Position numbers and translations under genes: made by a program. From Diphasiastrum complanatum (lineage: Eukaryota; Streptophyta; Lycopodiopsida; Lycopodiales; Lycopodiaceae): a stretch of DNA of 64,000 nucleotides. Each line of letters begins with the position of its first letter. Within the stretch, counting starts at the first letter, position 1. The notes below the pieces were generated by a model, which was not told the DNA's origin, did not search any database, and saw nothing but the letters and a program-made list of their open reading frames with translations. The stretch covers positions 4,748,858 through 4,812,857 of the forward strand of contig CM055106.1 in the NCBI GenBank assembly GCA_029204225.1. The letters are read 5' to 3'. This document shows, in pieces, positions 45,451-56,660 of this stretch.

Positions 45451-45466
45451 GGGGCCCCGGGGCCCC
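45451..45466. repeat. 16-bp perfect GC palindrome
   Basis: GGGGCCCCGGGGCCCC in otherwise AT-rich DNA. Confidence 0.9.
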
Positions 45467-45689
45467 ATCCATCACCTTCTCCATTGTGTACAGGTGTTTG
45501 GAATCGTAATGGGATACACTCATCTTCGACAGGGGGTGATCTTTTGGACTTCATTACACATGGAGACATTCTATTTTTCACTGTTCGATGGTATTCAACA
45601 TTTAGGGCAGAGACACATATCATGAGTAGCAGAGACACTCAGTGTATTTCTGCAGACTGTTGTGACACTTAGTGTATTTCTGCAGAGTT

Positions 45690-45927
45690 GTTCTAAATGT
45701 TAATTCGTGGAAGTCCTTTGAAGATGGCCAAGTCTTCAATGATCTTCAAATTATTGAACTTAAACATCTCAACTTGAAATTATAATAGGATTGGGTGATG
45801 AGCAGACTTTGAACCCCAAATAGGTTTCACCTGATCCTAGATCAACGATCAATAAACATGCAGAAAAAATCTTGAAATATAAGTTAGCCATTCACCAAGG
45901 AGACAACTGTGGGCTTAATTTTCAACA
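45690..45927 (-). repeat. Copia 3' LTR portion (outer end unresolved)
   Basis: The inner boundary is set by a purine tract on the minus strand (45928-45940, CCTTAAGGGGGAC) followed by TGTTGAAAAT. The outer end cannot be fixed. It does not obviously match the LTR-like sequence at 51103. Confidence 0.45.
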
Positions 45928-45940
45928 GTCCCCCTTAAGG

Positions 45941-46510
45941 TCACGGTTGGTGCCTTGGTATATTCGATAGGTTCAACATGTTGAAGAACTTTTGATGCGT
46001 GATCCTAGGAAGCGCTTTGGTGAAGATGTCTGCGACCATTTTTGTTGTGGAGCAGTATTGAAGGATCACTTGCCCTGAGAAAACTTTCTCCCAAATGAAA
46101 TGATACTGGATTCCTATGTGCTTAGATTTGCCATGAAATCTGGGATTCAGTGATAGTGAAATACAACTCACGTTGTAACACAGACTGGTGGTAGCATTGA
46201 ATTGAGTGTGATGTAAGTCGTGAAGTAATAATTTGATCTATATAGCTTCTTTTGAAGCTTGACATGCTGTGATGTACTCTACCTCGGCGAAGAAAGCGCA
46301 ACTGATTTTTGCTTTTTCGAATTCCATGAAATCAGTCCCCCTGCCAGATAGAAATAGAACCCGGAGGTAGATTTTCTGGTAGAGACTGTTCCTCCCCAAT
46401 CTGAGTCGGAGTAGCCTTGCAAGACAAGTGAAAATGTGATCTAAACTTTCCTGAATATATCTCATCACTCTCTTTAATGCTTTCCAATGAGAGATCCTAG
46501 GATTAGACAT
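45941..46510 (-). pseudogene. Copia RNase H relic
   Basis: Minus-strand pieces (NPRISHWKALKRVMRYIQ, FFAEVEYITACQASKEAI, then FHGKSKHIGIQYHF and MVADIFTKAL) are the usual order from the RT connection to the RNase H end. They lie in different frames. Continues from the reverse transcriptase at 46519. Confidence 0.75.
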
Positions 46511-46518
46511 GAATTGAC

Positions 46519-47454
46519 TTAACGTGCCAACAGGTATGCTAAATTTGGTCTAGTACACAACATTGCGTACATCAAAGATCCTATTAGTGAATGATAAGGG
46601 TACTTCGCTATGTCGAGTACTTCACTATAGGAATCATCACAAGTAGGTTTAACCAATACTATACTTGGATCCATTGGAGTATCAATTGGTTTGCAATCAG
46701 ACATATGAGATTTTTCTAATATGCTTTTTAGAGATGTCTGCTGGCTAAGATAGATCTTCTTCTGAAGTCTATTTCTAGTAATTTGAATTCCTAGCAAAGA
46801 ATGAACAGCTCCTAAATCAGTCATGTCAAATTTCTTTGACAGATCACTCTTAGTAGTGTGTAGAAGAGAAGTGTCGTTAGAAAAAATAAATGCATCATCT
46901 ACGTAAAGAGCTATGTGAATTGAATTGGTGCCTATATGCTTCGAATAAACATTACAGACAGCTGAATTGTTTGCAAATCCCAATTGAATGAGATAAGAGT
47001 TGATTCTATTGAACCTTGCTTTTGCGGCCTGTTTCAGACCGTAGATTGCTTTGTGCAGCTTGCACACTTTGTGTTCTTTGTCTTTGACTTCGAATCCTTC
47101 TGGTTGGAAGGTATGCAGCTCTTTCTCGACGTTGCTATTGAGAAATGTTGTTTTGACATCCATTTGGTGCATTTCGAGGTCTTCTGTGGCTGCTAACACA
47201 ATCAGAGTCCTAATTGACTGCATCTTGATGACAAGACTGAAAATTTCTTGATAATCCAATCCTTGGACTTGAGTGAATTGTTTAGCCACCAGTCGTGCTT
47301 TCCATTTATCAATGGAACTATCAGAGTTGATCTTCTCCTTGAAGATCCACTTGCTATCGATAACTCTCTTGTGAGTGGGAAAGTCGACCAACGTCCAGGT
47401 CTGGTTCGTTAAAAGTGAGTTGTACTCGATTTCCATAGCTTCTTGCCACTTCAC
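46519..47454 (-). CDS. Copia reverse transcriptase, open
   Basis: A 311-codon open frame with RVIDSKWIFKEK, WKARLVAKQFTQVQGLDYQE, MHQMDVKTTFLN, CKLHKAIYGLKQAAKARF and catalytic YVDD at residues 184-187, ending MYAMLCTRPNLAY before a stop. The conserved F-A-P motif reads FSLV and a few other positions are changed, but the fold-defining parts are all present. It is the best preserved part of the composite minus-strand copia element; its upstream neighbour is a scrambled piece (47455-47650) rather than a proper integrase, so it cannot be expressed as part of a normal polyprotein. Confidence 0.85.
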   Translation of the reverse strand: MKWQEAMEIEYNSLLTNQTWTLVDFPTHKRVIDSKWIFKEKINSDSSIDKWKARLVAKQFTQVQGLDYQEIFSLVIKMQSIRTLIVLAATEDLEMHQMDVKTTFLNSNVEKELHTFQPEGFEVKDKEHKVCKLHKAIYGLKQAAKARFNRINSYLIQLGFANNSAVCNVYSKHIGTNSIHIALYVDDAFIFSNDTSLLHTTKSDLSKKFDMTDLGAVHSLLGIQITRNRLQKKIYLSQQTSLKSILEKSHMSDCKPIDTPMDPSIVLVKPTCDDSYSEVLDIAKYPYHSLIGSLMYAMLCTRPNLAYLLAR

Positions 47455-47477
47455 AGCATCCTTGGAGTTTTCTTCGG

Positions 47478-48242
47478 CTAGGCTCTCTGGTTCTTCTGTT
47501 GAAGTCTAGAATGATTGAGGCGTATACCTCTCAGGAACTGTCCGAGTCTGTGAGGATCTACGGATGTTTGGTTGACCAAAATGCGATGATGCTTCTTCTT
47601 GAATTTCTCCAGATCTACTCGAGCTAGCTTGGTCTGGTTTGATGACAGGTATTGTTGGCTTCTAGAGTGTTCATAGACGCATGATTCACAAAAGAAAGAT
47701 TTCTTATCTAATGAAGAAGGGAAATACAATCCATCAACTGAATTATTACAACGCATATAGGAAAGTGATCTTGTATTTAGGTGTCCAAATTGACTATGCC
47801 ATAGAATAGCATTACCGTTTACATTTTCATGAGAGATGCTAGCTAATGCAACTGAATTAGAGAGTACGTAAAGATTTCCGACTCTGGTGCATGTAGTCAG
47901 AGTGATATCGTCATCGAAGATTGTACACTGCTCAGATGAGAAAGTAACAGTGTAGCCCTCATCAGTTATCTTAGAGACTGATAACAGGTTATTTGATAGT
48001 TGAGGAACGTGAAGGACGTTGGAAACACAAATAGATAGATTGTTGTTGAATGTGATCTTGACTGTCCCTTTGCCTTCAACGTGTATGGTGCTTGAATCTC
48101 CGAGGTAGATGAATTGATCTCTGCCATAAGTTGCATACTCGGTAAACCATTCCTTGTGAGAGATCGTGTGTTGAGTAGCGCCTCTATCCACCAGGTACCA
48201 ACTATCATAGTCTTCGTTGCTACTAGTGTAAGCCATTAACAA
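47478..48242 (-). pseudogene. Copia protease/GAG-pre-integrase, copy A, truncated
   Basis: From MLMAYTSSNEDYDSWYLVD it goes through the protease region (here VDRGATQH where D-S-G is usual), VSNVLHVPQLSNNLLSVSKI and the zinc part (LWHSQFGHLNTRSLSYMRCN...CESCVYEHSRSQ). At about 47655 it leaves the homology with copy B (49.6 kb) and runs into unrelated residues. The integrase core is therefore missing. Confidence 0.75.
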
Positions 48243-48422
48243 GTGTGTATTTTGCTCCTTGAATTCCGTCGCATTGGAGGAGTCTGGCTGTTGCTATTGT
48301 TGCTTCTTTGCCTCGTTGTAGATGCGAATGTGACACTCCTTGATGTCGTGATTGGCTCTCTTGCAATATCTGCAGAAAAGCTTCTTGTGCGATCCACCAG
48401 GCTCACCTTGAGTGTGAGGCTT

Positions 48423-49110
48423 CTACTGTTGCCGCTGCACTTGATTCTTGCCCTTGTAATGGTCTTTCTTCTTGGTGTACAGGGCCATGGATTTGTCTTT
48501 GATGGACAGGCCGCTGGTCTGTCTTTGTATTTCTTCTTGAAGAAGATGACCGATCACCTTTTGAAGAGTGAGGCCGGGTTGTGTGGAGATCATCACCGCA
48601 AAGTGTTCATACGACTTTGGAAGAGAAGAAAGTAAGGTCATAACGACATCATCATCTTGAATAGCACATCCTACAACTGATAACTGATCCATTAAAGATT
48701 TGAAGCTGTTGATATGAGAGTGATGGCAGTAGAATCAGGGATGAGTAAAGAACTTCATTCTAAGATGTAATCTAATGGTTACATCATGAGTCTCATAGAG
48801 ATTTGATGACAAATCTAATATATTTTTAGAGGTTTTGCATGTGGTAACATGGAATATTTTGGAGTCTGCCAGATTGAGCGTGATACTTGCTAAGGCCTTC
48901 TGATCTTTGATCTTCCATGCCTTTGCTTGATCACCATGGTTTGAGGTCAGAACCTTCTACTACATCCCAAAGGCCTCTATCTAATCATCCAGAGTTTTAG
49001 CTTCTAGATGTAGAAGTTAGAACCATTGAATTTGTCAATGATTATGGGCTTGTTGGATGATGGAGACGAAGAGCTACCAGTATGAGACATGTTAATAGTA
49101 ATACAAGTGA
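48423..49110 (-). pseudogene. Copia gag, copy A
   Basis: Minus-strand gag of the UBN2 type (MDQLSVVGCAIQDDDVVMTL, LPKSYEHFAVMISTQPG, LLQEEIQRQTSG). The N-terminal half is in other frames. The zinc knuckle region at about 48300-48420 is also out of frame. Near-identical to copy B at 50351-51030. Confidence 0.75.
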
Positions 49111-49143
49111 AACAAACTTAATCTCTCGGTTTATATGAGCTAT

Positions 49144-49155
49144 GCTCTTATACCA
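49144..49155 (-). promoter_or_regulatory. Second copia primer-binding site, mutated
   Basis: The minus strand reads TGGTATAAGAGC, one base from TGGTATCAGAGC. Immediately outside it is an LTR end (minus CCCATCA) matching 51103. Confidence 0.75.
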
Positions 49156-49158
49156 ATT

Positions 49159-49285
49159 TGATGGGGCAAGGGAGTGTGAAGAACGCGAATGGAGAAGAGA
49201 GCAAGAATATTGCGGAACAGCTCTTCGGTTACAATTACCTGCTAGATGCAAAAACAATTTAATAGAAAGCTTATGCTAAGTACAA
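49159..49285 (-). repeat. Truncated internal copia LTR end
   Basis: TGATGGGGCAAGGGAGT here equals TGATGGGACAAGGGAGT at 51103. About 125 bp later it is replaced by integrase coding sequence of copy B. Confidence 0.6.
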
Positions 49286-50170
49286 TCACATCTTTAAGTG
49301 TTCTAGTTGTGCAACATGATCTAGAGAGAGGTATTCTCCGCCACCATCATTTTGGAGTGCTTTCACTTTTGTAGATGTTTGTGTCTCAACCATGGCCTTG
49401 AATCTCTTGAAGCATTCAAAGGCTGTAGATTTGTGCTTAATGAACATGATTGCAGACCATCTAGAATAATCATCTATGAAAGTGATAAAATAGATTGCAT
49501 CTCCTAAGGGAGTTGACATTGGACCACAAAGATCGCTATGTACAAGATCCAATACATGCTTTGTTTTGATGGAATGTGATTTGAAAAACTTGCTTCTAGA
49601 GTGTTCATAGACGCATGATTCACAAAAGAAAGATTTCCTATCTAATGAAGAAGGAAAATACAATCCATCAACTGAATTATTACAACGCATATAGGAAAGT
49701 GATCTTGTATTTAGATGTCCAAATTGACTATGCCATAGAATAGCATTATCGTTTACATTTTCATGAGAGATGCTAGCTAATGCAACTGAATTAAAGAGTA
49801 CGTAAAGATTTCCAACTCTGGTGTATGTAGTCAGAGTGATATCTTCATCGAAGATTGTACACTGCTCAGATGAGAAAGTAATAGTGTAGCCCTCATCAGT
49901 TATCTTAGAGACTGATAATAGGTCCTTTGATAGCTGAGGAACGTGAAGGACGTTGGGAACACAAATAGATAGATTGTTGTTGAATGTGATCTTGACTGTC
50001 CCTTTTCCTTCAATGCGTGGTGCTTGAATCTCTGAGGTAGATGAATTGATCTCCGTTGTAAGTTGCATACTCGATAAACCATTCTTGAGAGAGTTCATGT
50101 GTTGGGTAGCGCCGCTGTCTAGGTACCAACTATCATAGTCTTCGTTGTCGCTACTGTAAGCCATTAACAA
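49286..50170 (-). pseudogene. Copia protease to integrase core, copy B, truncated
   Basis: A 294-codon open frame. The protease motif is intact here (YLDSGATQHM). GAG-pre-integrase and zinc ligands (HSQFGHLNTRS, CESCVYEHSRS) are followed by the integrase core start (LVHSDLCGPMSTPLGDAIYF, FIDDYSRWSAIMF) and the second Asp (LQNDGGGEY). It ends a few residues later in the LTR-like fragment 49159-49285, so the third catalytic residue (Glu) is gone. Confidence 0.8.
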
Positions 50171-50350
50171 GTGTGTATCTTGCTCCTTGAATTCCGTCGC
50201 ATTTGAGGAGTTTGGCTGTTGCTGTTGTTGCTTCTTTGCCTCGTTGTAGATGCAGATGCGACACTCCTTGATGTCGTGATTGGCTCTCTTGCAATATCTA
50301 CAGAAAAGCTTCTTGCGCGATCCACCATGCTCACCTTGAGTGTGAAGCTT

Positions 50351-51030
50351 CTACTGTTGCTGCTGCACTTGATTCTTGCCCTTGGAATGGTCTTTCTTCT
50401 TGGTGTACAAGGTCATGGATTTGTCTTTGATGGACAAGCCGCTGGTCTTTCTCTGCATTTCTTCTTGAAGAAGATGATCGATCACCTTTTGAAGAGTGAG
50501 GCCGGGTTGTGTGGAGATCATCACCGCAAAGTGTTTATACGACTTTGGAAGAGAAGAAAATAAGGTCATAACAATATCATCATCTTGAATAGCACATCCT
50601 ACAACTGATAACTGATCCATTAAATATTTGAAGCTATTGATGTGAGAAGTGATGGCAGTAGAATTAGACATGCTAAGAGTAAAAAACTTCCTTCTAAGAT
50701 GTAATCTAGTGGTTACATCATGAGTCTCATAGAGATTTGATAATAAATCTAATGCATCCTTAGAGGTTTTGGATGTGGTAACATGAGATATTTGGGAGTC
50801 AGCCAGATTGAGTGTAATACATGCTAAGGCCTTCTGATCTTTGATCTTCCATGCCTTTGCTTGATCACCACCTTTTGGGATTTGAGGTCAACCCTCTACT
50901 ACATCCCAAAGATCTCCATCTATCAACATCATCCGGAGTTTTAGCTTCCAGATGTAGAAGTTAGAATCATTGAACTTGTCAATGATTTTAGCCTCGTTGG
51001 ATGATGGAGACGAAGAGCTACCAATATGAG
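50351..51030 (-). pseudogene. Copia gag, copy B
   Basis: The UBN2-type gag is open over 106 codons (MSNSTAITSHINSFKYLMDQ ... MQRKTSGLS). N-terminal parts up to about 51030 are in other frames. The zinc knuckle (about 50225-50350) is read from minus strand as CRYCKRANHDIKECR with a fair C-x2-C-x4-H-x4-C fit. Parallel to copy A, offset about 1.93 kb. Confidence 0.75.
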
Positions 51031-51087
51031 ACATGTTAAAAGTAATACAAATAGAGCAAACTTAATCTCTCGGTTTATATTAGCTAT

Positions 51088-51099
51088 GCTCTGATACCA
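51088..51099 (-). promoter_or_regulatory. Copia primer-binding site (initiator tRNA-Met)
   Basis: The minus strand reads TGGTATCAGAGC. The LTR end (minus CCCATCA) begins 3 bp outside, at 51103. Confidence 0.88.
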
Positions 51100-51102
51100 A
51101 TC

Positions 51103-51470
51103 TGATGGGACAAGGGAGTTCCTTAGGCGTCAAAGGTAGCCATCCTCTGATCAGAAGCGCAGGAGTCATAGATGTTTGTGTTCTGATCAGAGTGAGTAAA
51201 CAAGTGTTATCAAGAAACGATGAAGTGCATTCAATCACAACAAGCATTCATCTACGTTAAAAGCATGTTGTTGCTATATTACACTGAAGCCCAATCAAAT
51301 AACAATTACAACCAAAATGGCAGCGTAACTGGGAGGCTCAAATCATACGTCTCGTGGATGGAGCATCAAGTAGAGTGTGCCTGAATGATCCATTTATAGA
51401 ATTTATCCATGTATTATCTATAGTAAATATTTGTCACCTAATTAGGTAAGCCGTTGTACTTGGAAGTATT
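51103..51470 (-). repeat. Probable copia 5' LTR (outer end unresolved)
   Basis: It begins (plus strand) TGATGGGACAAGGGAGT next to the PBS. Part of it resembles the 9.2-kb LTR-like segment. No TGTT...-type outer end or target duplication was located. Confidence 0.5.
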
Positions 51471-51779
51471 TGGCTTGTGTGACAACTATACATGGTCAAC
51501 CCATAGGAAATGTTGACTGGACAAGGACGCTGCAAATTCTCTCACTTCACATTTTACGTGAAGTGGCTTTCTCTCACTTCGTATTTTTCGGAAGTGGCTG
51601 GGAACGTTCCTCGTTCAAAATAGACGATTGTCGGATTTTTTTTTTTCTTCAAGATTTTGCGAAAAAGCACACAATGCTCTCAAAAAGGTGACACTGTCCT
51701 TAAAAAGCCGACGGTGCCCTTAAAAAGATGTGAATGTCTTAAAAATAGGTTAATTCCTTCAAAATAGTTGAAAGGAACT

Positions 51780-52200
51780 TGCTTTCTAGCCATTACCTCC
51801 AATGACTTGAAGGAGGTGTCCCAGCCTTTTATGCCAAACCTCTTGAATAGCAATTTGATCTCTTGCAACACATCTAACTTGGTTAGCAATAACACAAGAA
51901 TATAGTTTGAACAACTTCCCGTGCCTTTTACCTTTTGCAATCAAGGTATCCTTCCTTTTGATCATACAAGCATCTCTATCAAACTCAACTTTGAGGCCTT
52001 TACTTAGCAATTGACTCACACTAAAAAAATTCTTGGTAATAGATGGAATGAACAAAACATCCTCCAAATGAACATTCCTATTTGTAGAGAGAGAACTAGG
52101 AATTGTGCCAATCTCTTTGATTGCACACTCACCATCATTGGCTGTGTAGATCACCCTCTTTGTTATGTCCATGTCATGTATAAGGGAATCAGAATAATTT
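51780..52200 (-). pseudogene. Copia protease/GAG-pre-integrase fragment
   Basis: A 128-codon minus-strand frame containing NVHLEDVLFIPSITKNFFSV, LSKGLKVEFDRDACMI and EVWHKRLGHL. It is a different copia lineage from the neighbouring composite element, because the sequence is clearly diverged. Nothing else of the element is visible around it. Confidence 0.7.
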
Positions 52201-53957
52201 TTGACGTGGATAGCCGATCACTCCAGTTGTATGTGGTTATTAGTTATGCTATATTATTCTGGATGTGGTCGTATCAAGTAATTAATAATCATATGAGGTC
52301 CCATACCTATAATTGGACATAGGAGCACATGCATGGTGATTGACTGCTTTAATGCAAGAATAGGAGGTCAATAGCTCAATATAGACTGCGTGGAGATCCT
52401 AAGGAGAATATTCTCTCCTCTTGGAGAGAATACATTCTATGGAAAGTCACCCATCTCTCTATTGTGAATTCAGTTTCTTCCAAAGTGCGCCCTACTACCC
52501 AATTTTTGGCCATTTAATGCTCGCACGTGTGAAGCCTAGGTGGCAGGGTGATGTGGCAAGTCCTTGAGACCCACTCTCCCTTCGTACTGTGCTTTACAGC
52601 GACCAATTTGGTGATAGTCGTTTGAAGTTTGGCAATCTTTGAACTAAAATTTGCAAAATTTTGGAATTATTCTGATGCATGCATGTTTGTAATTCAGTGT
52701 AGTGCTTGTCTATTGATGGAAATGTATGGATAGACCTGTAGGCGTGCTTGGATGCATGTTGCATGCATAATCAATATATTGATCAGTAGATTTCTTGCAT
52801 GAAGCTATTTTTGAAAATTCTAGATCAAAAAGCAAATTTCCTAGTAACTAGGCTATTTACAAAAAAAAAATTATTTTTTCAAAAAAGTCAGTGCATGTCA
52901 AGTTAAATGCATGCAAAATGTTTCGAAATGATTTGGAATGTAATAGTGCCTGTGAATATGCTATATCAATCTTCTTAATCAATTTTCACAGTTGGTCCAT
53001 TTCGGTCGGATTTCGAAAATTCTAGGGTTTTGTACATTTTTAGACTTGGTCCTAAAAGTCGTTGGTTAATCAATTTGATATTGATTTTGCAAAATTTTGG
53101 CTTAAATTGAGTGAAAGACCTTGCTGAGTAATGTCGGCCAGTTATGAAGGTTCTGAACTTTTCATTTATTAGTTGATGATTGGATCTCGACTAATTAAGC
53201 TAATTTTGCATGTCAGGAAATCAATATGGCAGATGATAATGCAAATGCAGCTCTTGATGGTCAGGTGCCAATGCCTACCTATAGCACCCTGCATGTGTAA
53301 GTCCAACCCGATGATCAATAGTTACTTGATTAGAAAGTCAATAGAAGGAATTTAGGCCTTTTTGCGGGACTTTTAATGTCGCAAGGCCTAAATGTCAAAT
53401 TAGTGAATAAAGTTGGGTTTCCCTCCAATTTGGATGGTTCCCACTCATTTTTAAATTTGAATAATTAGGGAGGCAGAAATGGAACAATAGGATTCAGAGG
53501 CTAGGGTCCTCCTCTCTACTATAAAAAGGGACCAACTCGAGTTCCTACACATGTTCATTTCCTCATTTCAATAAAGCAGATTGGTTCTCTTCAGGAATGG
53601 ATTGATGAATGTCCTTGCGCTCTATCACTTTTCCTCCATCTCTCATGCTTTCTTTGGATTTTGCTAATTGTTGGATCTGAATGTTATTGAGATTGCATGT
53701 TGTTATACTTTTTTATGAGAGAGAAAGGGAGAGAGAGAAAGAGTAAGCTATCTTTTTTTTTATCATCGTAGTGCTAATGGATGTAGTGTTCAAGTTTAGG
53801 GTTAATGGATGTTAGAGTTAGATTTGGATCTTCCATTCATGCTGAAATCTGAACTATACTATCGCTCTCATGGGAACGAGTCTATGCGTGACAACTAACT
53901 TCGTCTCTTTGATGCTAGATTGAAATTCAAGTTAGGCAAGAAAAGAAACCCACTACA
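52200..53957 (+). repeat. Putative large LTR (Athila/Tat-like), left end unknown
   Basis: The right end CACTACA lies just before a tRNA-Asp-type primer site. A TATA-like box (CTATAAAAAGGG, about 53519-53530) and transcription-start-like downstream region fit an LTR promoter. GCATGCAT-type motifs are frequent at 52670-52910. The left end is not seen. Confidence 0.4.
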
Positions 53958-53961
53958 ATTT

Positions 53962-53979
53962 TGGCGCCGTTGCCAGGGA
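53962..53979 (+). promoter_or_regulatory. tRNA-Asp-type primer-binding site (+)
   Basis: TGGCGCCGTTGCCAGGGA differs at one base from the plant Ty3/gypsy site complementary to tRNA-Asp. Confidence 0.8.
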
Positions 53980-54599
53980 GCTACGCCAAATTTTTCAGTT
54001 TGCAGCATGTTTGTGGATGGTTAGCTTGCATTAGGCATCTTGTCGTGGCATGAATAGTATTAGATCTACACTTAGGGCTAGTTTGGGAGTGATTTTGATT
54101 GATTTGAGTGGTTTTGCCTGTTTGAAATCTAATCTGATTGTAGAACAGGAAAAGCTATTCAGATCACCAATCTTAAGATCCATTTGGATCTGAGATATTA
54201 GAAAAAACAACAAAAGTTGGTCAAATTTGCCAAAATTTGGTCAAAAAGAGACAAAAATCATCATCAGAGTTGATAACTTTTTGCCCTCTTTCATGAAACT
54301 TTTGCCGAGTTGCAGACACCTTAGGTTTTGATCATAGAACCTTCAGTTTGAAGGGCAAACAATCCTTCCGAGCAGATTTCCAGAAACATCAGAAAAACCG
54401 TCAAAAAACACCAAAAAATCACCAAAACCCTAAAAATACAAAAAAAAAAAGAATCTTTGCCCGATTTACTGTGCATAGGTGTGATTCATATCTATCTATT
54501 GCCATGTCAGCAAAGATTAATACAAAAAATAGAAGGCTTTTTTAAAAGATCAGTTGTCATATTGTCATATTTTTGTCAAAAAAAGTCACTTTTTTGCAA

Positions 54600-56070
54600 A
54601 AATACCAGTATTACTCTTGATCCTTCGCCAAAACCTTCGTCGAGTTTTTAGAACATTCTATTTATAGTAAAATACTATTTTTGAGTTCGACGAAAATTCT
54701 TCTTATCCAGATCATAGAAAATCTTGATTTTTACCCTCGCCAAACTACAGAAATTGTGTTTTTTGTGTGTCAAAAACCTTTGTCGGGTTTAACCTAGCTT
54801 TATCTATGTCAGATCTTGAATCTGAGAGGTCGGCGAAGGTTATTTCCCTAGAAATTTTCAAAAAAGTTGATCAGAGTGTTTTTTTTTTTCCCCAAAATAG
54901 CATTGTTGAACCTTCGTTGAGCCAATCTTTGCTTAAGGAACCTTTGCCAGTACTAGGTTTTGATTTTCCAGATCAAATCTCTGTCAAAATTTGGTTCAAA
55001 TCTGATACATTTTGATTTGGATTCTGAGAAATTTTTCATTTTTTAAAAGTATCGATTGATTGAATTTTTTTTTTTTATACGATATAGAAATCAGATTCTT
55101 GAAAAGTGGAATAGATCTAGCAGATCTCGTGTGTCTGATTCACTCTTTTTCATTTAATTCCACACATTGGTTGAATCTTTGTTGAAAGCTGCATTAATCT
55201 ATTATCGTAGATCAACAGTGCCTGACTACATTCTGGAAGACTGTAGGAACGATACAGCTGGCAGTGACCGGCGATCAGATTCGAACTCCATCCGAATTGT
55301 TTGCTTTCGCGATTCCTTCGTGACTACGATGATTGTCATCGTCATCATTTTAAAAAACTACTAGGTAGTAACTCTTGCAGGGTTCATAGGAGCCGTATCT
55401 GGTATGGATCTAGCTCTAGAAATCTCTGCGAAGGTTAACTCTCACAAGAAATAAAAATTTCACTATTTGCGAGGGTTCAGAAACATTTTTTTTGCTCCGA
55501 TCTTCACCAATAATTTGTACTAACTCTCGCAGATTTCATCACTTATGTAAAATGACATTCTGGATCCAATGGAATGGTCTACGCAGGTTACTTGTGTGAG
55601 GATTTGATGGATCTTCTAATTTTAGTGATTTTAGACACTCAAATCCAATTTTCTGCTCATTGGAATCAAACTAACCTTTGCAGGATCTTATGTGTCCTTG
55701 TCTCACTGAGATGGAACTTCAAAATCCTTTGCGAAGGTTCTTGGCCACTGGAACTGAAAATTTTTGTGTCTATGAGAGTTTTGTTGGATTTTTCTGTCTT
55801 TTTTTCGGTGGGAACATTCGCAAGGGCACTTATACTGGGAACTAACCTTCGCAAGCTTCTTTGTGCCCTGGTCTCATAGAGATGGAACTTCAGAGAGCTC
55901 TACGAAGGTTTTTATGAAGATGTGAATTTTTTTGATTTTTTACAAGGGTTTTTTGAATTTTTATTTATTTTTTTTTGAATTTTCAAAATCGGTTTATTAA
56001 CTCTCGCAGGCTTCTGTGCAAGTCTGGGACAATACCCTGGAGATGGTGTCAGTCATGTGAAGGTTGATTC
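54600..56070. repeat. Dispersed short motif array (AACCTTCGCAG-like, both orientations)
   Basis: About 15-20 variants of AAC(C/T)(T/C)TCGCAG or its complement CTGCGAAGGTT lie in about 1.5 kb, with random spacing. Examples: 54632, 54832 (reverse), 54909, 55427 (reverse), 55520, 55670, 55728 (reverse), 55842, 55899 (reverse), 56000. No open frame is associated. Confidence 0.65.
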
Positions 56071-56358
56071 CCACTGGTTTTGGAGAAAACAAAACTGATG
56101 AGATTTTTGGCTCTTTTTCTCTCCAAAATGTAGATTTGAGTGTTTTTATGAGTTTTTTCAAGGTTTTTGGCTGGATGTCAAGCCCTTAGAGGCTGTTTGG
56201 GGCCTCCTCTACCCTCTCACACCTCTTTTGCTAGCTGTGAATAGTCCAAGCACAAGAAAATACAGAAAACAAGCTAACCCTACCCGAAATCCACCTAAAA
56301 ACACTCTAAGAAAGAAAAAACAACTAAAAATGCAACTAAACTAGTTAGTAAAAACCTA

Positions 56359-56376
56359 TCCCCGACAATGGTGCCA
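56359..56376 (-). promoter_or_regulatory. tRNA-Asp-type primer-binding site (-), diverged
   Basis: The minus strand reads TGGCACCATTGTCGGGGA, three transitions from the tRNA-Asp site. The LTR-like end (minus CCCCTACA) abuts it from 56378 upward. Confidence 0.6.
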
Positions 56377-56377
56377 C

Positions 56378-56660
56378 TGTAGGGGGTGTAGATGTGGTCG
56401 CTTCCGCCTGTCCAAAGAGGGTTATTTCATTGGATAGGTGCCTAACTATGCCAAGATGCTACTTTTAGTTTATTCCTACTTTCCCCTCTAACACTACCTC
56501 CTTTAACACTACTCCCACTAACTCTATTCCCCTTTAACACTAACCAAAAGCACACGACATGATTTAGAATGGAAGGAGAGAGATAGAAGATTATAATAGA
56601 GAAGAAGAGCAAGAGAGAGATAGAGAGAGTGAGAGGGGAGGTTAGCTCATTCACTCATTT
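56378..56660 (-). repeat. LTR-like end facing the 53.96-kb LTR
   Basis: It begins TGTAGGGGG (plus strand) next to the inverted primer site. The outer end is not determined. A purine/GA-rich patch lies at about 56570-56640. Confidence 0.35.
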
